NCBI GenBank assembly: GCA_964607915.1
Contig: CAZSMU010000112.1
Span: forward strand, 1 to 12,830
Reading direction: 5' to 3'
From: JADJPL01 sp964607915
Lineage (GTDB): Bacteria > Bacteroidota > Bacteroidia > Chitinophagales > Saprospiraceae
Length of the DNA: 12,830 bases
Shown piece by piece: positions 1-7,652 of this stretch (positions are counted from its first letter, which is position 1; the number at the start of each line of letters is the position of its first letter). The notes under the pieces were generated by a model that searched no databases, was not told where the DNA came from, and worked only from the letters and a program-made list of their open reading frames with translations. Made by a program: the position numbers and the translations under genes.

Positions 1-20
1 CTTTTTGACCCCGCGATGAT

Positions 21-40
21 CCCCCTCGCAACAAGTCTAT
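21..40 (+). repeat. Dispersed intergenic motif, copy A
   Basis: CCCCCTCGCAACAAGTCTAT lies 5 bases beyond the amidase stop codon. It matches copy B at 4896 with one substitution over 19 bases. Read on the minus strand it contains TAGACTTG, one mismatch from the -7 consensus TAnnTTTG, with CTTG 20 bases upstream (60-63). It could therefore also be a promoter for a minus-strand gene left of the window. The function is unknown. Confidence 0.5.
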
Positions 41-45
41 TATAT

Positions 46-1731
46 TTAGTTGACTTTTCCAAGGAATAAGGGGGGATGGAGTGTTTCGAAGGCTGTTTTT
101 TGTTGAAAAGCATGGCCGAGTTCCAGAATAGCCGCTTCGTCGTATAGGTTTCCGAGCAAGGTGATAGAGGACGGTCGGCCTCGCTGGTCGAGTCCGGTGG
201 GCAGTGCCAGTGCCGGATGCCCGGTGAGATTGCTGAGTAAGTTCTGTTCGCTGCCGGTGGGAGGTACTATGAGTACGTCGTAGCGCTGCATGAGGCGGCC
301 CATAGCTTCCTGGAGTTGTTTTCGGTGGCGATTTGCCTGCAGGTATTCTGGGGCTGGGATGAACCGGGCTTGTCGTAGGGAGTTGGCTCTGGAGCCTTCG
401 TGTTGTTCTTCGAGTTGGTCCACCTGCCCGGAGCGGATCAAATCGTCAAAAAAGGCACCGGATTCGGCGCGCAGGATGATATCGAAGGCGCTGTAGGGGA
501 AGGAATCGGGCAGGGTTTCTTCTGTGAGGGAGAGGCCTAAATCGCGAAAAACCTGAAGGGCGGCGCGGTTATTTTCGCCCGCCTTTGTACTGTCTTTATC
601 GAAAGCCGTTTTCAGGTAAGCCACGCGCAGGGAGGCCGGATTTTGTCTGGCTTGAAAGGAGAAAGGCGCATCCTGGACACTTCGGTCTTTGCTGTCCTGG
701 CCGCGGATAGCTTCTAGGACGAGTGCGCAATCCAGGGCGTTTCTTCCGATAGGGCCTACTTTATCCATTGTCCAGGACAAGGTCATTACGCCGGCCCTGC
801 TGACGCGCCCATAGGTAGGGCGCAAGCCGGTGACCCCACATCTGGCGGAGGGGGCTACGATAGAGCCTAGCGTTTCCGTTCCGATGGCGAAAGCACACAA
901 GCCTGCCGAAACAGCGGCAGCGGAGCCGGCGGAAGAGCCACTGGCGCCTTGCAGTGTGTCCCAGGGGTTGCGGGTCATGCCACCGAACCAGACATCGCCC
1001 CGGGCGAGTGCGCCCGTACTCACTTTAGCCAGCAGTACAGCACCCGCTGTATCCAGGCGGGTGATGACGGAAGCGGTGTGATCAAAAACCTGATTTTTAT
1101 AAGGAGTTGACCCCCATGTAGTTGGGTGTCCTGAAAATGCAAACAGGTCTTTTGCGGCGTACGGGATGCCGTGTAAAGGGCCCCGATAGCGTCCTGCTGC
1201 TATTTCTGCATCGGCTTGTCGAGCCTGTTGCAGGGCGTGTTCCTCCAGGAGGGTGACGACGGCACGGAGTGACGCATCGTAGCGGCGCATTCGCTCCAGG
1301 AACAGGCGGGTGAGCGATTCGGAGCTGATTTGCCGGTTTTTGAGCAGGGCAGACAGTTCTCCGACGGAAAGGAATGCGAGATCTTCCGGATTTTCAGGCA
1401 GGGCAGCGGTATCTGGTAGTCCCCAGTCTGGTGAGGTCGTTTCGGCGGGTATGGCAAAACCATCTGGTCTGGGGTCGAAGTAGAGAGCCGGGGGGATTTG
1501 ATAGTCCAGTGGTATTTTTTGCATAGCCTTGTACCCTTTCAGGTTTCGCTCCAGATAGCGGTACATAGTATCTATTTGAGCGGGGGTGAACCCCAGGCCC
1601 AGCACGCGTTGTGCCGCACGGACATCTTTTGCGGAGAAGGGCTGTTGCAGCTGCGTGCCACAGGCGGCCAGCAGAAAAAGAGCGGAGACACAGGCGCTTT
1701 CGAGGAGTTTACGGTGTGTTATTTTTCGCAT
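46..1731 (-). CDS. Lipoprotein amidase of the amidase-signature family
   Basis: Predicted periplasmic, lipid-anchored amide hydrolase; the substrate cannot be told. The N-terminus has a basic start, a hydrophobic stretch and a lipobox LAAC (Cys24), so the mature protein should be acylated. An extension of about 90 residues precedes the amidase-signature fold (about 120-555). The Ser-cisSer-Lys triad is visible: Lys194 in PYAAKDLF, Ser266 in the SGSSAGS loop, and Ser290 as nucleophile in GTETLGS, where many relatives have GTDxGGS. The C-terminal NLTGHPALALPTG and LLGNLYDEAAIL segments are typical of the family. The export signal argues against a GatA role in Glu-tRNA amidation. At 561 residues it is somewhat longer than cytoplasmic amidases because of the leader and extension. 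The gene diverges from the GH92 gene; the 152 bases between them show no clear consensus promoter for this strand. The family call is firm, the substrate unknown. Confidence 0.9.
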   Translation of the reverse strand: MRKITHRKLLESACVSALFLLAACGTQLQQPFSAKDVRAAQRVLGLGFTPAQIDTMYRYLERNLKGYKAMQKIPLDYQIPPALYFDPRPDGFAIPAETTSPDWGLPDTAALPENPEDLAFLSVGELSALLKNRQISSESLTRLFLERMRRYDASLRAVVTLLEEHALQQARQADAEIAAGRYRGPLHGIPYAAKDLFAFSGHPTTWGSTPYKNQVFDHTASVITRLDTAGAVLLAKVSTGALARGDVWFGGMTRNPWDTLQGASGSSAGSAAAVSAGLCAFAIGTETLGSIVAPSARCGVTGLRPTYGRVSRAGVMTLSWTMDKVGPIGRNALDCALVLEAIRGQDSKDRSVQDAPFSFQARQNPASLRVAYLKTAFDKDSTKAGENNRAALQVFRDLGLSLTEETLPDSFPYSAFDIILRAESGAFFDDLIRSGQVDQLEEQHEGSRANSLRQARFIPAPEYLQANRHRKQLQEAMGRLMQRYDVLIVPPTGSEQNLLSNLTGHPALALPTGLDQRGRPSSITLLGNLYDEAAILELGHAFQQKTAFETLHPPLFLGKVN

Positions 1732-1883
1732 GCGGTATAGGCTTCAGGCAAATAACGGGTAAAAATTCCTAGCTGGGATTCGTGAATTTGCCGTAAATTT
1801 CACAAAAATTGCGGCGTTTACGTGACAAGCGCCTTTTTTTTTGCCATAAATCCCGCACACGTTCTAAAAAACTTTTAAAAGCT

Positions 1884-4121
1884 ATGTTCGTAGTTCGCAC
1901 TGTTCTCCTTTTTTCTTTCCTGATGTTTGTTTGTACATCGGTCATCAGCCAGCGGGCCGACTCTCCCCTGCGATACGTAAACCCCTTCATGGGTACGGCT
2001 GAGCACGGGCATGTTTACCCGGGGGCTACGGTACCCTTTGGAGCCGTTCAGCTCAGTCCGGACAACGGTACGCAAGGCTGGGATTGGTGTTCCGGCTACA
2101 ACTATGCCGATACGACGATAGTCGGCTTCAGTCACACCCACCTGAGCGGCACCGGCATTGGCGACTTATATGACGTGCTGGTCATGCCGGCTACGAAGCG
2201 CATACCATTGGAAGCAGATATCGCCGACCCGTTGAAGAAGCCGTACCTCGCCACGTTTTCCCATGCGCAGGAAGAAGCCAGTCCGGGATACTACTCGGTC
2301 AAGTTGAACAATGGAGTTTGGGCTGAGTTGTCGGCAACGATGCACTCCGGGATGCACCGCTACACATTTCCGGTTGGGGCGAAGGCATCGCTGATTCTGG
2401 ACCTTGCCCACGCCATGAACTGGGACTCGCCGACGGAGACCCATATTCAGCTGGTCAATGACCGTCTGGTGACGGGGTACCGCTATTCAACGGGGTGGGC
2501 CAAGAACCAGCGGGTATATTTTGCGATGCAATTCAGTCATCCGGTTGCTTCGTACAGCATAATAGATTCCAGGTGGGCAAAAGACGAGCAATCCCCCAAG
2601 GGGGCGGGCAGCCGCGCCCAGTTTTTCTTTGCGTCGCTTCCTCGCCAGATACTCGAAGTAGAGGTAGGTATTTCCTCGGCCAATATAGAAGGCGCTTTGG
2701 CCGGGCTGGAAGGCAAGCCCTTTGACCAGGTTCGCACCGATGCGGCTGGACTATGGGAAGAAGAACTCTCTAAAATACGCGTAGAAGGCGACGATGCGCT
2801 CAAGACCACTTTTTATACCTCCCTTTACCGCACTGCCCTTGCCCCGGTTCAGTTTTCCGATGCCAACGGCAACTACTTTGGCCCGGACGGCAAGGTCCAT
2901 TCGGCCAAAAATTACCGGCGGTACGATATTTTTTCCCTTTGGGATACCTTCCGTGCGGCCAACCCGCTGTACACGCTGACGCAGCCGGACAGGATCAACG
3001 ATTTTATTAAATCCCTGCTCGACCATTACCAACAGTATGGTTTATTGCCGGTATGGTCTTTATTAGGCAATGAGACCAACACGATGACCGGCTACCACGC
3101 TGTGCCAGTGGTGGTAGATGCGTATCTGAAAGGGTTCCGCGGGTACGACGTAAACCTGGCATACGAGGCGCTTTTGAAAAGCGGGGCTCAGAATATTCGG
3201 GGTACCAATTTCAATCGGGAATTTGGGTATATCCCGTACGAAAAGGACGGTCAGTCGGTGACGAAGACGCTGGAATACGCCTTCGACGACTGGTGTATTG
3301 CCCAGATGGCACATTCCCTGGGCAAGGCGGAGGATGCAGCGGCGTATGAAAAACGCGCCCAGCATTACCGCAACCTGTTTGATTCCGGTACGGGCTTCAT
3401 GCGGGCCAAGATGGCAGATGGCAAATGGAAAAGTCCTTTTGACCCCAAGCTTTCCGATCATAACTTTGAGGTAGCGGAATATACGGAGGGTAATGCATGG
3501 CAGCACTCCTGGTTTGTGCCCCATGATCCATACGGGCTGATCGCTCTGTTTGGGGGGGACGAGCCATTTGTAAAAAAGCTGGATCGGTTGTTTTCCGAGT
3601 CTTCTGAAATCAAGGGCGAGAATAAGTCCAGCGATATTTCCGGGTTGATTGGACAGTATGCCCACGGGAATGAGCCCAGTCACCACATCGCCTATCTATA
3701 CAACTATGCGGGGGCACCGTGGAAAACGCAGGCCCTGGTGCGCCAGATCATGGAAACGCAGTACAACAATACCCCTGCCGGGCTATGCGGCAATGAGGAT
3801 TGCGGGCAGATGTCGGCGTGGTACGTGTTCAGTGCGGCGGGGTTGTACCCGGTGAATCCGGCTTCCGGCGTATATGTGCTGGGGAGTCCGCTGTTCCAGC
3901 GCGTGGCACTGCCGGGGCAGGACGGAAAAACCTTTGTAATCACTGCAAACGGCAATAGCGCCAAGAACAAGTACATCCAATCGGCGACCCTCAACGGGAA
4001 GCCGATGGTACGCAGCTATCTGACGCATGCGGAGATCGTGCAAGGCGGGGAGCTCGTGCTCCAAATGGGTCCCAATCCCAATCCCGCGCTATGGAAATCA
4101 AAAAATGCGAGGCCGAAATAA
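1884..4121 (+). CDS. Secreted glycoside hydrolase family 92 (alpha-mannosidase)
   Basis: Predicted exported alpha-mannosidase, most likely acting on alpha-1,2-linked mannose of N-glycans or mannans, as characterised Bacteroides GH92 enzymes do; the exact linkage cannot be read from sequence. I chose ATG 1884 because it opens a clean signal peptide (hydrophobic residues 6-20, cleavage near VIS-Q at 22). The reading frame runs back to a TTG at 1809 but that adds a basic segment ahead of the signal. The 745 residues match the usual family length. An N-terminal beta-sandwich (about 30-275, with YVNPFMGT and YPGATVPFG) leads into the (alpha/alpha)6 domain. Glu535 in YTEGNAWQ is the expected general acid, and the GNEDCGQMSAWYVFSAAGLYP loop (Glu638, Asp639) carries the expected base. 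Family members need calcium. No SusC/SusD pair is present here, so it is not in an obvious polysaccharide utilisation locus. Confidence 0.95.
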   Translation: MFVVRTVLLFSFLMFVCTSVISQRADSPLRYVNPFMGTAEHGHVYPGATVPFGAVQLSPDNGTQGWDWCSGYNYADTTIVGFSHTHLSGTGIGDLYDVLVMPATKRIPLEADIADPLKKPYLATFSHAQEEASPGYYSVKLNNGVWAELSATMHSGMHRYTFPVGAKASLILDLAHAMNWDSPTETHIQLVNDRLVTGYRYSTGWAKNQRVYFAMQFSHPVASYSIIDSRWAKDEQSPKGAGSRAQFFFASLPRQILEVEVGISSANIEGALAGLEGKPFDQVRTDAAGLWEEELSKIRVEGDDALKTTFYTSLYRTALAPVQFSDANGNYFGPDGKVHSAKNYRRYDIFSLWDTFRAANPLYTLTQPDRINDFIKSLLDHYQQYGLLPVWSLLGNETNTMTGYHAVPVVVDAYLKGFRGYDVNLAYEALLKSGAQNIRGTNFNREFGYIPYEKDGQSVTKTLEYAFDDWCIAQMAHSLGKAEDAAAYEKRAQHYRNLFDSGTGFMRAKMADGKWKSPFDPKLSDHNFEVAEYTEGNAWQHSWFVPHDPYGLIALFGGDEPFVKKLDRLFSESSEIKGENKSSDISGLIGQYAHGNEPSHHIAYLYNYAGAPWKTQALVRQIMETQYNNTPAGLCGNEDCGQMSAWYVFSAAGLYPVNPASGVYVLGSPLFQRVALPGQDGKTFVITANGNSAKNKYIQSATLNGKPMVRSYLTHAEIVQGGELVLQMGPNPNPALWKSKNARPK

Positions 4122-4244
4122 CCTGGGAGCCGGGGTGGTGTAAACAGGCAGAGCGAGGCGATAGATTCAAAGATTGGGGGAACGGCTCATCATTGGAAAC
4201 TCCCGGATTTAAAAAGTTGTTATCTTTTTGAAAAACAAATTTTT

Positions 4245-4469
4245 ATGGAAGCAGTAAAAGGACTCACCGAACTACAGCTGGAATTGTTGAAAATATTTTC
4301 TATTCCCCTCAAAGAAGAGCAACTGAGGGAGATAAAAGTATTGCTTACCCGCTATTTTGCAGATAAAGCAACCGAGGAAATGGATATGCTCTGGGATCAA
4401 CGCAACTGGTCTGATGAAACGATGCGAGATTGGGCAGAGGAACACATGAGGATAAAATCCAGATATTGA
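4245..4469 (+). CDS. Putative antitoxin partner of PIN toxin
   Basis: A 74-residue, highly charged, probably all-helical protein with no recognisable DNA-binding domain. The N-terminal half (LTELQLELLKIFSIPLKEEQ) looks like amphipathic helices. The C-terminal part has WDQRNW and a final basic stretch that could thread into the toxin active site, as antitoxin tails do. Its TGA overlaps the ATG of the PIN gene by one base (TGATG at 4467-4471), the usual sign of translational coupling in toxin-antitoxin pairs. I recall similar small proteins next to PIN genes in Bacteroidota and Cyanobacteria, but the assignment rests mainly on position and size. The upstream 123 bases are gene-free, with an AT-rich stretch just before the ATG and no exact Bacteroidota promoter. 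Confidence 0.7.
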   Translation: MEAVKGLTELQLELLKIFSIPLKEEQLREIKVLLTRYFADKATEEMDMLWDQRNWSDETMRDWAEEHMRIKSRY

Positions 4470-4876
4470 TGCGTGTTGTACTGGATACCAATGTTTTGTT
4501 AGTTTCTATTCCAACAAAATCCCGGTATCGACCTATTTTTGATGCACTTTTGGACGGGAAGTTCCAACTTGCAATCAGCAATGAGGTACTGTCAGAGTAT
4601 CTGGAAGTTTTAGAAAGGAAAGCCAACATCAGCGTGGCGGCTAATATTGCGGAAGTATTATTGAATTGCCAGAATGTGCTACGAACGGAAGTTTTCTTTA
4701 ATTGGGGGATAATTAAGGAAGATGAGGACGACAATAAATTTACGGATTGCGCGGTGGCAGCAAACGCCAAATTCATAGTCAGTAATGATAAGCATTTCAG
4801 GATTCTTAATGAAATCGAATTTCCAAAAGTTGCAGTTGTTGGAATCGAAGAATTCATGGAACTATTGAGCCTATAA
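4469..4876 (+). CDS. PIN-domain ribonuclease, putative toxin
   Basis: A 135-residue single PIN domain, the size of the COG1569-type putative toxins. The expected acidic metal-binding residues are present: Asp6 in VVLDTNVLL, Glu43 in LSEYLEV, Asp88 in DEDDNKF, Asp93 in the same helix, and Asp107 in IVSNDKHF. Such proteins are Mg2+-dependent ribonucleases that cut RNA when the antitoxin is lost; the target here is unknown. The frame opens earlier, at 4430, but ATG 4469 fits better: it places the conserved first strand at residues 2-10 and overlaps the antitoxin stop by one base. All catalytic acids are intact, so the gene is probably functional. The module sits alone between GH92 and deoC. Confidence 0.85.
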   Translation: MRVVLDTNVLLVSIPTKSRYRPIFDALLDGKFQLAISNEVLSEYLEVLERKANISVAANIAEVLLNCQNVLRTEVFFNWGIIKEDEDDNKFTDCAVAANAKFIVSNDKHFRILNEIEFPKVAVVGIEEFMELLSL

Positions 4877-4882
4877 ATAGTT
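4860..4882 (+). terminator. Weak AT-rich hairpin at the end of the PIN gene
   Basis: AACTATT (4860-4866) and AATAGTT (4876-4882) form a perfect 7-bp inverted repeat around a 9-base loop, overlapping the last codons and stop of the toxin gene. The stem is AT-rich and only TTT follows, so termination would be weak. It may be chance. Confidence 0.25.
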
Positions 4883-5067
4883 TGGGAATACGCTGCCCCC
4901 TCGCAACAAGCCTAACAATTCTTTACAAGATATCACGTGTACATAATGATAAAATGCCTAAATTGCGGGCGCAAATTGTTTGGAAACCAAAAAAACAAAA
5001 GAGTGGGGAGCGTCCCGGCAGCAGTTGAGTTCGTCGTAGCCCTTCGCTCTGCAACACGTCCGAATAT
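4877..5067 (+). promoter_or_regulatory. Leader region upstream of deoC
   Basis: These 191 bases separate the toxin gene from the deoC-rodA-tgt run and should carry the promoter for that run. They hold motif copy B, a CACGTG palindrome (4935-4940), and a palindromic site TTGCGGGCGCAA (4963-4974) suited to a dimeric repressor or activator. No exact TTTG-N19-TAnnTTTG promoter is visible on the plus strand. A looser relative of the motif, CCTTCGCTCTGCAACACGTCC, sits at 5042-5062, just before the start codon. The assignment as a control region is inferred from position. Confidence 0.3.
4896..4915 (+). repeat. Dispersed intergenic motif, copy B
   Basis: CCCCCTCGCAACAAGCCTAA starts 20 bases after the PIN stop codon. 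It differs from copy A at one base over 19. The reverse complement of its right end (AAGCCTAACA) reappears at 10088-10097, directly at the left edge of the scaffold gap. No coding function overlaps it. Confidence 0.5.
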
Positions 5068-5727
5068 ATGGATTTAGCCTCCTACATTGACCATACCCTG
5101 TTAAAGGTAGATTGTACCGAAAGCGATATTCGCAAGCTTTGCGAGGAAGCGGTGCAGTACAAATTCGCTGCGGTTTGCGTGCCTCCATTTTTTGTACCGA
5201 TGGTGCGCCAGCATTTCGACAGCGTACACTCCCTGGTGAAGGTGGCCACGGTGGTTGGTTTTCCGCTGGGATATTCCAACACCCCTGCGAAGGTGGAGGA
5301 GATCAAGCGTGCCATAGACGACGGTGCGGATGAGATAGACGGCGTCATCAATATTTGCGCGGTGAAGAGCAGGCAATGGGGATTTGTGCAGAACGACATT
5401 GACAGCATGTGCACGGCGGTTCGTTTGAGGGGCAAGAAAATCAAGATTATCTTAGAAACGGCCCTACTGAGCACAGAAGAGTTGGAAAAGCTCTCTGAGA
5501 TATTGTTGGTTATCCAGCCGGATTTTGCCAAAACCTCAACCGGCTTCAACGGCGGTGGGGCGACTATGGAAGCGGTGCAGACCCTTCAGCGCCTATTGGG
5601 CAACAAAATTGCCATCAAGGCCTCCGGGGGGATCCGCAGCCGGGAGCAGGCAGAAGCATATATTGCAGCAGGGGTTCAGCGCATCGGCACCTCAGCGGGG
5701 GTTCAGATGATGCAAAAGAGTGAATAA
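5068..5727 (+). CDS. deoC: Deoxyribose-phosphate aldolase
   Basis: Cytoplasmic class I aldolase that splits 2-deoxyribose 5-phosphate into glyceraldehyde 3-phosphate and acetaldehyde, the last step of deoxynucleoside salvage. The 219 residues form one TIM barrel of the short bacterial type; the E. coli enzyme is longer. Lys155 in FAKTSTGF is the Schiff-base lysine, Lys184 in IKASGGIR the second active-site lysine, and Asp91 in DEIDGVIN the aspartate that assists proton transfer. The N-terminal IDHTLLK and the VVGFPLGYS strand are typical. Two positions near Asp91 differ from the common EIDMVINIGALK pattern (Gly92 for Met, Cys97 for Gly). It is the first gene of the plus-strand run; the next start codon lies 41 bases downstream. 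No other deo genes are in view. Confidence 0.95.
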   Translation: MDLASYIDHTLLKVDCTESDIRKLCEEAVQYKFAAVCVPPFFVPMVRQHFDSVHSLVKVATVVGFPLGYSNTPAKVEEIKRAIDDGADEIDGVINICAVKSRQWGFVQNDIDSMCTAVRLRGKKIKIILETALLSTEELEKLSEILLVIQPDFAKTSTGFNGGGATMEAVQTLQRLLGNKIAIKASGGIRSREQAEAYIAAGVQRIGTSAGVQMMQKSE

Positions 5728-5768
5728 AGCAGATTTTTTTGGTATATTTACGCCCAAATCAGGGCAAT

Positions 5769-6182
5769 ATGCACCGTTTATTCCTTTTGTTATGCACCGT
5801 TGCGCCGGTTTGGGTTTTCGGCCAGACGCAATCCCCTGCCCGGGTCCAGTTTGTAGAATCCGTTGAGGTGCAGCAGGCGATGCAAAGCTATATTGCATCC
5901 AACCGGGCGACATCCTTCATCAAGGGCTGGAGGGTGCAGGTTCTATCCACTACCGACCGCGACCGTCTGGATCAGGTTCGAAATGCATTTCGCGCCCAGT
6001 ATCCCAATCTGGTGTTGACGTCTGTACACAATCGGCCGTACTACATGCTTCGGGCGGGGGCCTTCACCGACAAGTTGGACGCGTATCGCTTGCAGCAGTT
6101 CCTGCGCTCGTCGTACCCCAGTTCTTACATAGTACAGGATGACGAGATAGAGCCACAGCAATTGCTCGGCACGGTATATTAG
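5769..6182 (+). CDS. Exported SPOR-domain protein
   Basis: A 137-residue exported protein whose main part is a SPOR domain, a fold that binds peptidoglycan glycan strands stripped of stem peptides. ATG 5769 opens a signal peptide (hydrophobic residues 4-17, cleavage near VFG-Q at 18). The frame runs back to a TTG at 5739, but those 10 residues would spoil the signal. After a short helical linker (about 28-48), the SPOR domain spans about 52-125 (GWRVQVLS, then YYMLRAGAF, then SYIVQDDEI). SPOR proteins often mark sites of septal or cell-wall remodelling; the neighbouring rodA, 36 bases downstream, fits a cell-envelope role. There is no transmembrane anchor after cleavage, so it should be soluble in the periplasm. 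Domain call firm, cellular role inferred. Confidence 0.85.
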   Translation: MHRLFLLLCTVAPVWVFGQTQSPARVQFVESVEVQQAMQSYIASNRATSFIKGWRVQVLSTTDRDRLDQVRNAFRAQYPNLVLTSVHNRPYYMLRAGAFTDKLDAYRLQQFLRSSYPSSYIVQDDEIEPQQLLGTVY

Positions 6183-6218
6183 ACTTATATAGTAAGAAGG
6201 CGCAACTAAAAAAACGCA

Positions 6219-7619
6219 ATGCTGAACAGGCTTGGCAGTACAAAAAATCTGGACTGGCCCATGTTGTCCATCTACCTGTCGGTTGTCATTTTAGGCTGGT
6301 TGATGATTTATTCCGTGACGGAGACGGAGATGCAGAAGATTGGATTTCTGCAGTCTTCTGCGGGAAAACAAATGATATGGGCTGGGATATCCTTTTTTGT
6401 GCTGTTGTTGATTTACTCTATTGACTGGAAGTTTTGGCAGACCTTTGCGTATCCCCTTTACGCGGCGACGTTGTTGTTTTTGGCCGGCGTACTGGTGTTT
6501 GGCTCTACTATCAAGGGGGCTACGTCCTGGTATTCTATTGGGGGGGCTACCATACAGCCGTCGGAGTTTGCCAAGTTCGGTACGGCGCTTGCGCTGTCGG
6601 CCTATCTGGGGCAGTTCAAGACCAGTTTGAAAAAGGTCAGACACCAGGTAATCGCGTTTGGGTTTATTGCACTTCCGGCCGGTTTGATTCTTTTGCAGCC
6701 GGATATGGGTTCTACGCTGGTGTTCAGTTCCTTTTTGGTGGCGATGTACCGGGAAGGTCTTTCCCCGCTGTACTACTGGATTGCAGGCTTTTTAGGAGCG
6801 ATGTTGTTGCTCGGTTTTTTATTTTCACCCCTGGATATTGCTATGGTTCTGGTGTTGACAGCGCTGGGCATCTTGGCATTTCAGCAGCCGCAGCACAGGC
6901 GGTGGTGGCGCAGGGGGTGGATACTGGCAACTATTGGAGCGGTGTATCTGCATTTTTGGGTATCGCTTCCACAGGTGTTGTACGCAGGTGGGATTGTATT
7001 AGGTGTTTGGGCCTTTTATATATTCAGCCGGAGGGGGCCTCGGCAGGTTGTGCCCCTGGCTTTGGCTGTAGTAGTTGGCATCGGTTTGTCCTCTGCTGCG
7101 AATTACGGGTTCAACGATTTGCTCAAGCCACACCAGCAGGATCGCATCAATGTATGGCTCAACCCTTCCAAGTGCGATCCTCAGGGTTCGCTTTACAACC
7201 TGCTCCAGTCCAAAATGGCTATTAGTTCGGGTGGTTTGGAGGGGAAGGGTTTTCTGCAAGGCCAGATGACGAAGTTGAATTATGTCCCTGAGCAATCGAC
7301 GGATTTCATCTTTTGTACGATTGGCGAAGAACACGGCTTCATCGGCAGCTTCACGACCATTGTCCTGTTTCTTTTTTTATTGCTTCGCCTGACGACGATT
7401 GCGGAGCGGCAGCGATCTGCGTTTTCCAGGATATACGCATATTGCTTAGCCGGAATTTTCTTTGTACACTTTTTTATTAACATAGGGATGACGATGGGTT
7501 TAGTACCTATCATAGGAATCCCACTGCCATTCGTGAGCAAGGGGGGGTCAGCTTTGTTGAGCTTCTCCATCATGATAGGAGTATTGCTCAAACTCGACAA
7601 GCATCGCTACGATTTGTGA
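6219..7619 (+). CDS. rodA: RodA, SEDS peptidoglycan polymerase
   Basis: Multi-pass inner-membrane glycosyltransferase that polymerises lipid II into glycan strands during cell elongation, normally with a class B penicillin-binding protein. Family marks are QPSEFAKF (113-120), QPDMGSTLV (160-168), the large extracytoplasmic loop LKPHQQDRINVWLNPSK (302-318), and PEQSTDFIFCTIGEEHGFIGS, where Asp362 aligns with the catalytic Asp of E. coli RodA (HTDFIF). The last conserved loop reads IGIPLPFVSKGGSALL: Lys441 takes the place of the Tyr usual in FVSYGGSS. At 466 residues it is about 100 longer than E. coli RodA; the extra part is hydrophobic (about 185-300) and probably adds membrane segments, a layout I believe is common in Bacteroidota. 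RodA rather than FtsW is favoured by the ISSGGLEGKG and STDFIF segments. The stop codon is in the same frame as the following tgt gene. Confidence 0.93.
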   Translation: MLNRLGSTKNLDWPMLSIYLSVVILGWLMIYSVTETEMQKIGFLQSSAGKQMIWAGISFFVLLLIYSIDWKFWQTFAYPLYAATLLFLAGVLVFGSTIKGATSWYSIGGATIQPSEFAKFGTALALSAYLGQFKTSLKKVRHQVIAFGFIALPAGLILLQPDMGSTLVFSSFLVAMYREGLSPLYYWIAGFLGAMLLLGFLFSPLDIAMVLVLTALGILAFQQPQHRRWWRRGWILATIGAVYLHFWVSLPQVLYAGGIVLGVWAFYIFSRRGPRQVVPLALAVVVGIGLSSAANYGFNDLLKPHQQDRINVWLNPSKCDPQGSLYNLLQSKMAISSGGLEGKGFLQGQMTKLNYVPEQSTDFIFCTIGEEHGFIGSFTTIVLFLFLLLRLTTIAERQRSAFSRIYAYCLAGIFFVHFFINIGMTMGLVPIIGIPLPFVSKGGSALLSFSIMIGVLLKLDKHRYDL

Positions 7620-7652
7620 GGCAGTATTTATCCATTTTTAAAAACGCACATT

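Noticed and set aside
1732..1883. Consensus promoters in the divergent amidase/GH92 region
   Set aside because: TAAATTTC at 1794-1801 is near the -7 consensus for the GH92 gene, but no -33 box lies at 19-21 bases, and nothing fits on the minus strand.
3063..3686. 207-codon open frame antisense to the GH92 gene
   Set aside because: The sense strand is an unmistakable GH92 catalytic domain; the antisense protein has no recognisable domain.
4922..4949. Sigma-70-like promoter TTTACA-N16-TAATGA upstream of deoC
   Set aside because: Bacteroidota do not generally use the E. coli -35/-10 form, and such AT-rich matches are frequent by chance.
4910..5030. Possible integron attC site after the toxin module (GCCTAAC ... 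GTTGAGT)
   Set aside because: Both heptamers fit the loose RYYYAAC and GTTRRRY patterns at a plausible distance, but the DNA between them does not fold back with matching inner arms, and no integrase or cassette series is seen.
6434..7225. 263-codon open frame on the plus strand inside rodA
   Set aside because: It overlaps clear rodA coding in another frame, its protein has no family pattern, and its odd composition (rich in Gly, Arg and Cys) is what frame-shifted membrane protein codons give.
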